Shown: positions 55,884 through 64,000 of the stretch, in pieces
How the letters are laid out: every line of letters begins with the position of its first letter
Numbering within the stretch: position 1 is the stretch's first letter
Source: Acinetobacter pecorum
GTDB lineage: Bacteria > Pseudomonadota > Gammaproteobacteria > Pseudomonadales > Moraxellaceae
Direction of reading: 5' to 3'
Length of the DNA stretch: 64,000 nt
Assembly: GCF_014837015.1 (NCBI RefSeq)
Contig: NZ_JACSPT010000007.1
Span: forward strand, 102,810 to 166,809
Notes under the pieces: generated by a model
The model's input: the letters and a program-made list of their open reading frames with translations, nothing else
Database searches by the model: none
Told to the model about the DNA's origin: nothing
Made by a program: the position numbers and the translations under genes

Positions 55884-56582
55884 TTATAATGTGGTAATCG
55901 CCGTATTTTCAAGGGCCTTACGTAAATAAGGATCAAGTTCGTCCTGACGCAATAACCATTGTACGTAGTCAGCCGGAAGTTCTGCAATGGCAGTACCGCG
56001 ATGTTTACCAAAATTTATGGTACGTGGAATTCGGGCATCTTCAGAAGCCTCGAATAATTCCTGCATACTATTGATTTTTAAATGATGGACAATGTGCATC
56101 AGAATATTGGCAGTTAAAATGATGTCCATGTCAGCACGATGCGCTTTACGGATCATTTCACGCGCTCGCTCACTGCCTTTGGTGATCATGTAAATCAGGG
56201 CGGAAATATTATGTGCTTCTGCATCGGGCCAGACCCGGCGTGCTAAAGCCAGTGTACAGATCGCCTTGATTTTCGAGGTATCAACATCGCACTTTTGAAT
56301 GGCACGGAGGTCATAATCAATATTATGACCGATCATGTAGACTGTCTCATTCGGCAGGCTAAAAGTGCTGTAATGCGGCTGGCCTTCCAGATCCGATTCC
56401 AGAATATGATGCACGGCCATGGCAGCAAAAGAAATGGGTTCGTCACAGGTATAGAGCTGATCAAAAAGACGGCTTTTATCCAGGCTGATTTTATGATCTA
56501 CAATTTCGACAGGCGCATAGGCAATTTCAATGGGTTGACCATTTAAAGTATGCGTTTCGGTATCAAGGATAATGGCCTGCAT
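55884..56582 (-). CDS. 3'-5' exonuclease (DnaQ/ExoX-like) with DUF3820 tail
   Basis: A 232-residue DEDDh exonuclease. DTET near residue 7, GHNIDYDLR near 94 and HRADMD near 150 are the three Exo motifs. A C-terminal DUF3820 segment (FGKHRGTAIAELPADYVQWLL) follows, near 195-220. Similar to exodeoxyribonuclease X, which removes single-stranded DNA 3' ends. Exact substrate not proven. Confidence 0.85.
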   Translation of the reverse strand: MQAIILDTETHTLNGQPIEIAYAPVEIVDHKISLDKSRLFDQLYTCDEPISFAAMAVHHILESDLEGQPHYSTFSLPNETVYMIGHNIDYDLRAIQKCDVDTSKIKAICTLALARRVWPDAEAHNISALIYMITKGSERAREMIRKAHRADMDIILTANILMHIVHHLKINSMQELFEASEDARIPRTINFGKHRGTAIAELPADYVQWLLRQDELDPYLRKALENTAITTL

Positions 56583-56910
56583 GTCGGAAATACACCTGAA
56601 AAGAGAAGAGAGTAAAATCTAACATTATTATTTTGCTACTGACAATTGAATTGCTTTATTTCTGTATTGATTGCAGGCTTTTTAACTGGTGGCGACCATG
56701 TGTATGGTTTGGGAAGATGGAAGTTTTGCCTCGTTTAAGTTTGTTAATTTAATAATAAATTTAAACTAATGTAAATTTAACACAAAAATAACTCATTCTT
56801 TTCTTGATATTCTTTAGATAAATTGGGAAATTAAGTCTAGTTTTATCGTTTGTTTAGGATAAAACCAGAAAAACTCATTAGATATAATAAATAAGACAAG
56901 GATAAGATCG
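56583..56910. other. Divergent promoter region before the lipoprotein gene
   Basis: An AT-rich 328-bp gap. A perfect 8-bp hairpin, GTTTTATC (56840-56847) with GATAAAAC (56858-56865), lies in the likely 5' leader of the 56911 gene. Nothing else stands out. Confidence 0.45.
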
Positions 56911-58155
56911 ATGAAACGTCATGTACTGACCTGTACTCTTCTCACATTAAGTTTAGCCTTAACCGCTTGTAACGATGATAGTGATAATGATCTTTTTTAC
57001 GAGGCAAAACCTGCTATTCCGGTAAATAATATAGATAATCCGGTGGTGGCAACACCTGCAGCTTATACTCAAACAGATTTTTCAGGGATCGCTGACGAAA
57101 GTGTGATCATGACCTATAAGATGTTAGGGGTTAATGGTAAAGAAACACAGGCCACTGCTTTAGTTTTTACACCCGAGGGAATGCCTCCAGCAAAAGGATG
57201 GCCGATCGTCGCATGGGCACATGGCACGACTGGTGTAGCTGATCAATGTGCGCCAAGTCGAAATGAACTTAATCCTTTTATCAAAAATATGATTAGTGGA
57301 TTCCTTCAAGCTGGCTATGTCGTGGTTGCACCTGATTATGAAGGATTGGGAGAGCCGAGTGGCAAAGAACTCCATCCTTTCTTGAATCTTAAGAGTGAGG
57401 CATATTCGCTGACCGATGCAGTGGTGGCTGCAAAAGATTATTTAGGGCCAGAAGCTTCTAACCAATGGATGGCGGTTGGACATTCTCAAGGGGGCCAAGC
57501 AGCTTTAGGCGCGGCCCAGTATGCAGCACGTGCCTCTAAAATGACCTATAAAGGTACGGTCGCTTTAGCACCCGCTTCTAATTTCAGCCTGATTTTGTCA
57601 GGAGGTGAACAGCAGGCAGGACAGGAAACAGATCTGAATAAAAAAATTGAAACTTTAGCGTCTTTAGATACTTTTACTGCACTGATTGTTGCGGGGTTGC
57701 GAAACCCGAATCCAAATCTGCAATATAGCCAGATTTTCAAAATGCCAACCGATAACATTGCGAAGAATGCTGAAACAGATTGCTATGACATATTGGGCAA
57801 AAAATTTGGTAATGCAATGGGAATTTATCTTAACGATAAAAAGACCTTGGAAGGATACCCGCGTACTCAAGCTAATTTTATGAGTATTCCAGTGGTGAAA
57901 ACCTTTCTGGAAAAGGATTCTCAGCCTTTACTGGTGAAAGTTTCTACACCGACCATTATTTATCAGGGTTCAGCAGATAGTACCGTTCCGAAAGCAGCAA
58001 CAGATGTTTTAGTTCAATTAGCGAATCAGAAAAAAACCTCAGTACGTTATATTACGGATGAATCAAATACGACTAAATGGGATCATGGCAGCGTCTATGC
58101 ACTGAATATTGCTAATATTATTTCAGATGTAAAATCTCTAATGCCAATTCAATAA
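56911..58155 (+). CDS. Secreted lipase-like alpha/beta-hydrolase lipoprotein
   Basis: A 414-residue lipoprotein. Signal peptide with lipobox LTAC (Cys near residue 20), then a short linker and an alpha/beta hydrolase of the secretory-lipase/LIP type. WAHGTTG is near residue 108, the nucleophile GHSQG near 193, Asp in GSADSTVP near 352 and His in WDHGS near 392. Membrane-anchored and probably active on esters outside the cytoplasm. ATG has AAGGATAAG upstream. Confidence 0.87.
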   Translation: MKRHVLTCTLLTLSLALTACNDDSDNDLFYEAKPAIPVNNIDNPVVATPAAYTQTDFSGIADESVIMTYKMLGVNGKETQATALVFTPEGMPPAKGWPIVAWAHGTTGVADQCAPSRNELNPFIKNMISGFLQAGYVVVAPDYEGLGEPSGKELHPFLNLKSEAYSLTDAVVAAKDYLGPEASNQWMAVGHSQGGQAALGAAQYAARASKMTYKGTVALAPASNFSLILSGGEQQAGQETDLNKKIETLASLDTFTALIVAGLRNPNPNLQYSQIFKMPTDNIAKNAETDCYDILGKKFGNAMGIYLNDKKTLEGYPRTQANFMSIPVVKTFLEKDSQPLLVKVSTPTIIYQGSADSTVPKAATDVLVQLANQKKTSVRYITDESNTTKWDHGSVYALNIANIISDVKSLMPIQ

Positions 58156-58167
58156 CTTATTTTTATC

Positions 58168-58204
58168 TAAATGGCTCATGTTTTTGAGACATGAGCCATT
58201 TTTA
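58168..58204 (+). terminator. Terminator of the lipoprotein gene
   Basis: A 13-bp stem with arms around 58169-58181 and 58189-58201, TTTTGAG loop, T run. Confidence 0.85.
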
Positions 58205-58250
58205 TTGCAAAGTGGAGAAAGTTCATGATCGAAAATTCAAAACTTCATGC

Positions 58251-58256
58251 TACAAT
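58251..58256 (+). promoter_or_regulatory. glyA -10 box
   Basis: TACAAT at 58251-58256, 52 bp before the glyA ATG; no clear -35 hexamer at the usual spacing. No glycine riboswitch is seen. Confidence 0.4.
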
Positions 58257-58308
58257 ACGCGCCAATCTTAGCACGGCTTAAAAGCCCTAAATCAATAGGA
58301 CCTCGCTA

Positions 58309-59559
58309 ATGTTTGCCAATATCTCTATCGCTGAATTTGATCCAGAATTAGCTCAAGCAATCTCGAATGAGGATGCTCGTCAAGAAGCTCATATTGAGCT
58401 AATCGCTTCTGAAAACTATTGCTCACCAGCAGTCATGGAAGCTCAAGGTTCAAAACTTACTAACAAATATGCGGAAGGCTACCCAGGCAAACGCTACTAT
58501 GGCGGCTGCGAATATGTAGACGTTATCGAACAATTGGCGATTGACCGTGCTAAAGAACTCTTTGGTGCTGATTATGCTAACGTTCAGCCACATGCTGGTT
58601 CACAAGCAAACTCAGCAGTTTACTTAGCGCTTCTGAACCCAGGCGATACAGTTCTGGGTATGAGCCTTGCTCACGGTGGTCACTTGACTCACGGTGCAAA
58701 AGTAAGCTTCTCTGGTAAAACATATAATGCAATTCAGTACGGTTTAAACCCTGAAACTGGCGAGATCGATTACGAAGAAGTTGAGCGTTTAGCGCTTGAG
58801 CACAAGCCACGCATGATCGTTGCCGGTTTCTCTGCATACAGCCAAATCGTTGACTGGCAGCGTTTCCGTGACATCGCGGACAAAGTAGGTGCTTACCTGT
58901 TTGTTGACATGGCACACGTTGCAGGTCTGGTTGCTGCAGGTGTTTATCCTAGTCCGGTGCAAATTGCTGACGTAACTACGACGACAACTCATAAAACACT
59001 TCGTGGCCCACGTTCAGGTCTGATCCTTGCGAAAGCAAACGAAGAGATCGAGAAGAAACTTCAATCGGCTGTATTCCCGGGTAACCAGGGTGGTCCTTTG
59101 GTTCATGCGATTGCGGCGAAAGCAATCTGCTTTAAAGAAGCTATGGCGCCTGAATACAAAGCTTACCAGCAACAAGTTGTAGTAAATGCTAAAGCAATGG
59201 CTGAAGTATTGATGGCTCGTGGTTATGAAGTCGTTTCTGGCGGTACTGAAAACCACTTATTCTTGTTATCTTTAATTAAACAAGACATCACAGGTAAAGA
59301 AGCTGATGCCTGGTTAGGTGCTGCTCATATTACTGTGAACAAAAACTCTGTACCAAACGATCCACGTTCTCCGTTTGTGACTTCAGGTATCCGTATTGGT
59401 ACACCTGCTGTGACTACTCGTGGTTTCGGTGAAGCTGAAGTACGTGAACTTGCTGGCTGGATCGCTGACATTCTGGATGCCAAAGGCGACGAAGCTGTCA
59501 TCAGTGCAGTTAAAGAAAAAGTTGCAGCGGTATGTGCTAAATTCCCAGTTTATGCATAA
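58309..59559 (+). CDS. glyA: Serine hydroxymethyltransferase
   Basis: A 416-residue PLP enzyme. [10 protein letters not shown] near residue 26, the PLP lysine in [14 protein letters not shown] near 229, and [14 protein letters not shown] near 363 are diagnostic. It interconverts serine and glycine with tetrahydrofolate. AGGA seven bases before ATG. Codon use is strongly biased, as expected for high expression. Confidence 0.97.
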   Translation: MFANISIAEFDPELAQAISNEDARQEAHIELIASENYCSPAVMEAQGSKLTNKYAEGYPGKRYYGGCEYVDVIEQLAIDRAKELFGADYANVQPHAGSQANSAVYLALLNPGDTVLGMSLAHGGHLTHGAKVSFSGKTYNAIQYGLNPETGEIDYEEVERLALEHKPRMIVAGFSAYSQIVDWQRFRDIADKVGAYLFVDMAHVAGLVAAGVYPSPVQIADVTTTTTHKTLRGPRSGLILAKANEEIEKKLQSAVFPGNQGGPLVHAIAAKAICFKEAMAPEYKAYQQQVVVNAKAMAEVLMARGYEVVSGGTENHLFLLSLIKQDITGKEADAWLGAAHITVNKNSVPNDPRSPFVTSGIRIGTPAVTTRGFGEAEVRELAGWIADILDAKGDEAVISAVKEKVAAVCAKFPVYA

Positions 59560-59573
59560 TTGCTTATAAACGG

Positions 59574-59603
59574 AAAGGAGCTCCCAACCGGGAGCTTTTT
59601 TTA
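59574..59603 (+). terminator. glyA terminator
   Basis: Stem AGCTCCC/GGGAGCT (59579-59585 with 59590-59596), AACC loop, T run. Confidence 0.85.
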
Positions 59604-59631
59604 TAGCTGTATAAAGTAAGGCTGCAGAATA

Positions 59632-59682
59632 TGTTTGTACTTGATCGAGCTCAATTTCAGTTGAGATCACTATGTACAAAAT
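59632..59682. other. Multi-tier intergenic hairpin downstream of glyA
   Basis: Outer 7-bp stem TTTGTAC (59634-59640) with GTACAAA (59674-59680); then TGAT/ATCA and CTCAA/TTGAG toward a TTTCAG loop. Purpose unknown: an sRNA, a second terminator-like structure, or a repeat. Confidence 0.4.
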
Positions 59683-59784
59683 GATGTTTTAAGTTCTATA
59701 AATGTCTGCCTGAAGACTATGATGTAAGACTAAATTATCAATAAAATCATATTGAGTTTTTCTAAATCTGGCTTAAAGTTTTCA

Positions 59785-59997
59785 TCAACTCTCTTTATTT
59801 TTAAATGTTTTAAAAGAGTGGACCATTCGCTCCATGTAGTGCTTCACACCATTTACAGGGTCATTTTTCAGAATCTGATGTTTTAAAAATATTGGATATC
59901 CTGCTGGATGGCACGCTAGATAAAACACTTGAGTAAATCCCATGTTACTGTAAGGAAATACTGAAAAAGTGCTATGAATGACATCATTCTTTTTTAT
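59785..59997 (-). pseudogene. Minus-strand coding remnant, C-terminal fragment
   Basis: An open frame of 70 codons runs on the minus strand and stops at 59785. It has no ribosome site; the first ATG (59943) leaves 52 residues. The product (FTQVFYLACHPAGYPIFLKHQ...VKHYMERMVHSFKTF) has the amino-acid balance of a real protein, not of random AT-rich sequence. I read it as the tail of a lost gene. Family not recognised. It occupies the middle of the 551-bp glyA-rnk gap. Confidence 0.35.
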
Positions 59998-60110
59998 TTA
60001 AATATTCTATGGATTGGTGGCATTTGAATTTAGGCAAATCCTATATTTAAAGATGCTGCCGGCAGTTAATTGATTAATTTTTCACTTATGAATTAAACAA
60101 GGTAATAAGA

Positions 60111-60515
60111 ATGACTAAACCCAACATTATTTTATCTGAGCAGGATTTGCAGCGTCTAGAAACGATGCTGGAGAACCAGAGCAAGCTGAGTGAAACCATG
60201 ATTCGCTTAGAGGATGAACTGGCACGTGCCGAAGTAGTTGAGCCAAAAGAGATCGCAAGCAATATCGTGACCATGCATTCACGTGTCCTGTTGACGATTG
60301 CACCTTCAACCGAAGCGGTTGAGGTGACCTTGGTTTACCCACATGAATTTAACGGTGAAAAAGGGCAGGTCAATGTGGTCGCACCCATAGGTGCAGCCAT
60401 TCTGGGACTTGCTGAAGGTCAGACCATTGAATGGCCACAGCCGGATGGTCATACGATGAAAGTGACTATCGAGAAAGTGCTCTATCAGCCGGAGAGCGAA
60501 GGGGATTATCTCTAA
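60111..60515 (+). CDS. rnk: Nucleoside diphosphate kinase regulator Rnk
   Basis: A 134-residue GreA/GreB-like protein with an N-terminal coiled coil (about 8-45) and a C-terminal FKBP-like domain (VTLVYPHEFNGEKGQVNVVAPIGAAILGL). It binds RNA polymerase; historically it was linked to Ndk and alginate levels. Confidence 0.92.
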   Translation: MTKPNIILSEQDLQRLETMLENQSKLSETMIRLEDELARAEVVEPKEIASNIVTMHSRVLLTIAPSTEAVEVTLVYPHEFNGEKGQVNVVAPIGAAILGLAEGQTIEWPQPDGHTMKVTIEKVLYQPESEGDYL

Positions 60516-60531
60516 GCCCGTTGAACATCTT

Positions 60532-60561
60532 TTAAAAGCCATAGCAATATGGCTTTTTTTG
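60532..60561 (+). terminator. rnk terminator
   Basis: A 10-bp stem (60534-60543 with 60548-60557), GCAA loop, T run. Confidence 0.85.
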
Positions 60562-60589
60562 TATATGGATTTTAAGTAAAACCTAGTAT

Positions 60590-60640
60590 TGTAAGCATTT
60601 AGATCAGATTGAATACATTTTAAAATTCTAAATGCTTAAA
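60590..60640. repeat. 12-bp perfect inverted repeat upstream of the TelA operon
   Basis: TAAGCATTTAGA (60592-60603) with TCTAAATGCTTA (60627-60638), 23 bp apart. It is the most notable feature of the 338-bp gap before the TelA operon. It might be an operator pair or a hairpin. Confidence 0.5.
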
Positions 60641-60853
60641 GTTAAATAATTCTCAAAATGCTACGGAGCCATTTATCTCTCCAATTGGATTGTATTGCCA
60701 AAATCATAATTAAAATAAAGATAAAACATGGATTTAGTTAAAGTGATGTAACGAATTTCTGGATAAATATACACAACGTCGCCTGTTTTTTTGCTACATT
60801 CAAAGATGTTCAAGATTTCTTTAGTTCACTTTTTAAAGGATATCGTCTCTCCT

Positions 60854-61645
60854 ATGTCGCGCTTTGAAGCCCTGCCTGCCTTAACTGACATGACGTTTGA
60901 TCGTGAGGAAATTCTGGCGATCAAACGGAATGAGCTTGTACCTGTACTGGCTAATCAATATGGGCTGAACCATTATGCTGATGCCTTGATTCAGGCTCAG
61001 TCGGTTCTGCTGAATGGGGTCGATCCGCACTTGACCCAGCAACTGAGTCAGACCATTGAGCAATTGATTCAGGCACTGGCAGAATCTAAAAAGTATCTGA
61101 AAAAACGTAAATTCAATGCTCTTCAGAAATGGCTGGGCATTGATCTGGATTATGGCTCTAGTCAGGTTGAGTATTACCAGCGACTGGATCGTCTGCTGGA
61201 TCAGGCTGATCACTTAAGCCGCAAATTGCAGATTGAAATCCAGAAATCGCAATCCCGATTCCAGCAGATTTTAGGTTTGCGCGAACAGATGGCCAAGCAT
61301 ATTGTCGCGGCAGAAGAGTTTCTGTCCGAATATCCGCAATTTGTGAAGAATCAGCATCCTCTGGATAATTTTTCAGAACGTCTCTCCAAGAAAATCAATA
61401 CCCTGCGAACCTTGCAGAGTAGTAATGACATTGCCATTACCCAGATGCAACTTTCCCAGCAGCTTTCCTTTAGCTTGCTGGATCGCTTTAAGGAGGCTCA
61501 ACAGGTATTGATTCCGGCTTGGCAATATCATGTCAAACAAAGCCAGACGAAACACTCGACAAGTGATCTGGAAAAACTTGATAATAGTCGTGAGCGTCTG
61601 ATTAAAACGTTAAAAAAATCCCTCGAGAAACCCTCGAAATCATAA
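60854..61645 (+). CDS. Helical coiled-coil protein, first gene of the TelA operon
   Basis: A 263-residue soluble, highly helical Gln/Leu/Lys-rich protein, without signal or membrane segment. Not recognised; its position next to TelA suggests an XpaC-like partner role but the sequence does not show the XpaC membrane segments. Start choice is open: ATG 60854 (MSRFEALP) is the most protein-like, but AAAGGA is 13 bases away; the frame extends to 60791. Confidence 0.72.
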   Translation: MSRFEALPALTDMTFDREEILAIKRNELVPVLANQYGLNHYADALIQAQSVLLNGVDPHLTQQLSQTIEQLIQALAESKKYLKKRKFNALQKWLGIDLDYGSSQVEYYQRLDRLLDQADHLSRKLQIEIQKSQSRFQQILGLREQMAKHIVAAEEFLSEYPQFVKNQHPLDNFSERLSKKINTLRTLQSSNDIAITQMQLSQQLSFSLLDRFKEAQQVLIPAWQYHVKQSQTKHSTSDLEKLDNSRERLIKTLKKSLEKPSKS

Positions 61646-61661
61646 CAATATAAGGTGAACT

Positions 61662-62795
61662 ATGACCAAGTCTGATTTAGTAAATTTACCTGTTGAAAGC
61701 TCGAGTGAACTGGTCGAACAAAAATTCCAGCAAATGGACCTGAAAGAACTGGGCCTGCAGCCTGCTGACTTTCAGGAAGTGCTGGCTGCACGTAAAGAAT
61801 TACAGAACATGAGCCATAACAGCGTGGCGGAATATGGTAAAAATATTGCGACCAAAACCTCGACCTATACCGATGAATTACTGAATCTGGTTCAAAATAG
61901 GGATCTGGATGCCACAGGACAAAAGCTGAATCAGGTCGTGCAGGTGGCGCAGCAGCTGAACACCAGCAGTATTCTTAATAAAAAGAAAAGTTCAGGTTTT
62001 TTTGGCAATATCATCAGCAAATTTAAAGGTGCAAAAGATAACTTTGATGCACATTTTAATACCACCAAAGAGCAGCTAGATGTGCTGGTGAAAGAAATCG
62101 AAACTTCACAATCCGGACTGAAAGCGCGAGTCGATACCCTGGACAAAATGTTCGATGGAGTGCAGGAAGAGTACAAACAGCTCGGCATTCATATTGCCGC
62201 AGGCCGTTTACGTGAACAGGAGCTACAACAGGAAATTGCCGCTTTAACCGCCTTGCCACAAGACCAGACCACCACACAGAAAATTTATGATCTGAATCAT
62301 CTGGCCAATAATCTGGAAAAGCGTATCAGTGACTTACAGGTCTTGCAGCAGTCTGCCATGCAGACCTTGCCGATGATCCGGATTATCCAGTCAAATAACC
62401 TGATGCTGGTCGACAAGTTCTATGCAATCAAGAATATTACTTTGCCGGCATGGAAAAACCAGATCAGTCTGGCAATTTCCTTAAGCGAACAAAAGAACAG
62501 TGTCCAGCTGGCCAATACTATTGATGATGCTACCAATGAGCTGCTGCGCCGTAATGCAGACCTGTTACATCAGAACTCGGTCGCTACGGCTAAAGCCAAC
62601 CAGCGCTCGGTGATTGACATCGAAACGCTTGAACATGTGCAAAATACCCTCATTAAAACTGTAAATGATGTGATTCAGATCCAGAAAGAAGGTGTACAAA
62701 AACGTACAGAAGCGACCGTGCGTTTAAAAGCTTTACAGGATAATCTGAATCATTTGGTAATTGAATCAAGTACCAGTGGATCCAAGCCCAACTAA
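61662..62795 (+). CDS. TelA-family toxic anion resistance protein
   Basis: A 377-residue cytosolic helical protein of the TelA group. The central parts KFKGAKDNFDAHFNTTKEQLDVLVKEIE, QEEYKQLGIHIAAGRLREQELQ and MIRIIQSNNLMLVDKFYAIKNITLPAWKNQ are the family blocks. Known members give tellurite and antibiotic tolerance. AAGGTG precedes the ATG; 16 bp after the previous gene. Confidence 0.87.
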   Translation: MTKSDLVNLPVESSSELVEQKFQQMDLKELGLQPADFQEVLAARKELQNMSHNSVAEYGKNIATKTSTYTDELLNLVQNRDLDATGQKLNQVVQVAQQLNTSSILNKKKSSGFFGNIISKFKGAKDNFDAHFNTTKEQLDVLVKEIETSQSGLKARVDTLDKMFDGVQEEYKQLGIHIAAGRLREQELQQEIAALTALPQDQTTTQKIYDLNHLANNLEKRISDLQVLQQSAMQTLPMIRIIQSNNLMLVDKFYAIKNITLPAWKNQISLAISLSEQKNSVQLANTIDDATNELLRRNADLLHQNSVATAKANQRSVIDIETLEHVQNTLIKTVNDVIQIQKEGVQKRTEATVRLKALQDNLNHLVIESSTSGSKPN

Positions 62796-62832
62796 ATCAG
62801 GTAGGGCTAAAATCTGTAAGAAGGAGTAGAGA

Positions 62833-63750
62833 TTGCCGCCCTTAGATGAATATGCCGTCAAACCTCAAGACATCAAGCAGGGTGTAATCGCACTCAAAAG
62901 ACGTCAACGCAATTTGATGTTATTGGGTTTGACCACATCTACCGTATTTATAGCCTCATTGATCAGCCTGTTTTTCCAGCAGGAGCTGGTCTATGGCTTT
63001 TTTGGTCTGAGCACTGAAGTTCAGCAATTGCACTTACCAGTCAGTGTCGACGCTGCACTGGCTAGCATTGGTGACAGTCCAGATTATTTTTTTAGTTTGT
63101 TAAGCTGGATTGGCTGGCTAATTATTAAAATTTTTTCTTCTTTCATTGGCGCATTTATTGTAATGAGCCTAATGAAAAAGCTACGTTTCTTTTATGTGCG
63201 TTTTCAGTCTTTCGTGCTGAAATTTGTCGCATGGCTGATTGCATTTATTCTGATCTGGTCAGGATTAACTTACTGGCAGCATGATCTGCGGAATGATGAG
63301 GATGACGCTTATCAGCAAGTGGTATACTACGATAGCAATATCAATGACAGTGAAATTGCCCGTTATCTGTCCGATTCAGAGATTGCTGCACCAGTAAAGT
63401 CTTATTTACTGGCACAAACGGCACTGTTACATAAGCCCGTCGATTTCTCTGCAGCACGGCCTTATGTGGCCCAAGTGGTTGAGGCCGAGAAAAAAGATGC
63501 CAAGTTTGAGCAATATGGGTTCAAACCTGAACAGATCTGGACCATGCAGCAACAGGTCTATGGCAAAAGTTTGACTCCTGTGGCGCAAAGTGTAGAGCGT
63601 CAAGCACAGCAAGCTGATGAGGTCAGTAAGATCGTGAATATCGTAATCATTGGTATTGCTATCTTGTCTGCATTGCTCAGTCTTGTTCTATTTTTACTGG
63701 CTCATTCGATTAAAGGACGTTCATTGCGGATTGAACAACGAATTTTCTAA
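62833..63750 (+). CDS. Four-TM membrane protein, third gene of the TelA operon
   Basis: A 305-residue protein with membrane segments at about residues 32-53, 93-117, 131-153 and 270-295, and a soluble domain between the third and fourth. Start TTG 62833 is supported by AAGGAG seven bases upstream; no ATG is near. Not recognised. Probably the membrane platform of the TelA module. Confidence 0.78.
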   Translation: MPPLDEYAVKPQDIKQGVIALKRRQRNLMLLGLTTSTVFIASLISLFFQQELVYGFFGLSTEVQQLHLPVSVDAALASIGDSPDYFFSLLSWIGWLIIKIFSSFIGAFIVMSLMKKLRFFYVRFQSFVLKFVAWLIAFILIWSGLTYWQHDLRNDEDDAYQQVVYYDSNINDSEIARYLSDSEIAAPVKSYLLAQTALLHKPVDFSAARPYVAQVVEAEKKDAKFEQYGFKPEQIWTMQQQVYGKSLTPVAQSVERQAQQADEVSKIVNIVIIGIAILSALLSLVLFLLAHSIKGRSLRIEQRIF

Positions 63751-63753
63751 ACT

Positions 63754-63789
63754 AAAAAATGCTTCTGGAAAGGGAGCATTTTTTTTTAA
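63754..63789 (+). terminator. TelA operon terminator
   Basis: Stem AAAATGCTTC with GGGAGCATTTT, long T run. Confidence 0.8.
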
Positions 63790-63974
63790 TCTTTAAATTT
63801 ATCTCTTTATAATTTGAATCGGTCATAATGTATAAAATTATTAATAGAATAATAATCAAATTTTTAATCATAAAATCCGATTAATAAAATAAAAACAACC
63901 TGTTTTACCTATTCAATCGATTATCCTATCATGGCTGTATCAAATAAACATTTACTCCTCTGGAGGCGTTAGCA

Positions 63975-64000
63975 ATGTTAGACCAAAATACTTCTGCCCA
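63975..64000 (+). CDS. Start of a gene cut by the window edge
   Basis: ATG 63975 is preceded by GGAGG (63962-63966) and opens MLDQNTSA to the end of the window. Too short to name. Confidence 0.55.

Noticed and set aside
58200..58308. Glycine riboswitch before glyA
   Set aside because: The leader is only about 50 nt and lacks the conserved aptamer stems.
59383..59679. Minus-strand frame overlapping the end of glyA and its terminator
   Set aside because: Reads through the glyA terminator and the 3' end of glyA; composition is not protein-like.
1..64000. CRISPR arrays, insertion sequences, prophage or integron features
   Set aside because: No regularly spaced repeats, transposase, integrase or phage structural frames were found on either strand.

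Overview
The window looks like a chromosomal segment of an Acinetobacter species (Moraxellaceae). Marker proteins include a CarO-type ornithine/carbapenem porin, a NadM-type NMN adenylyltransferase, and an NF038104-type small lipoprotein. The base composition is AT-rich, and the order nadB-mucD-lepA-lepB-DUF4845-rnc-era-recO-pdxJ is pseudomonad-like but lacks algU-mucABC. I see no insertion sequence, prophage, integron, CRISPR array or rRNA operon.

Layout. 0-10 kb: accessory metabolism. It has an AT-rich orphan membrane protein, a FAD monooxygenase divergent from a LysR regulator, a NIF3-like protein, a carotenoid oxygenase, a nitroreductase, an enoyl-CoA hydratase, nadM, and the divergent argP/argO pair. 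10-15.5 kb: yceI, bcp, queC-queE with a small secreted Cys protein, dapD and carO. 16-22.7 kb: a sulfate-uptake block on the minus strand, with two tandem sbp genes, a small hydrolase, cysT-cysW-cysA and cysB. 22.8-25.8 kb: pabC-mltG-tmk and a thioesterase. 25.9-37.2 kb: nadB divergent from mucD, then the lepA-to-miaE information-processing cluster, ending at tRNA-Asn. 37.5-45 kb: an operator-controlled unknown gene, a thioesterase, a MATE pump, an aminotransferase, map divergent from rpsB-tsf. 45-51.4 kb: a Mpo1-like membrane protein, rlpA, mltB, and a translationally coupled ABC-2 exporter/queF operon. 51.5-60.5 kb: tRNA-Arg, a dCACHE diguanylate cyclase, a strong small-RNA candidate, small unknown genes, an exonuclease, a secreted lipase-like lipoprotein, glyA and rnk. 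60.8-63.8 kb: a three-gene TelA operon. The last 26 bases begin another gene.

Most genes are ordinary housekeeping genes. The less explained signals are RNA-level and regulatory: a pair of two-hairpin elements (about 160-263 and 5890-5978) that share a core with covarying stems; a promoter-to-terminator sRNA gene (53922-54061); a 20-bp palindrome at a predicted transcription start (37475-37494); several strong intergenic hairpins; a duplicated sbp gene together with its upstream region; a decayed GFA-family gene; and an unlisted minus-strand coding remnant near 59.9 kb. All functional assignments come from reading the sequence and from knowledge of the families. No database search was run.
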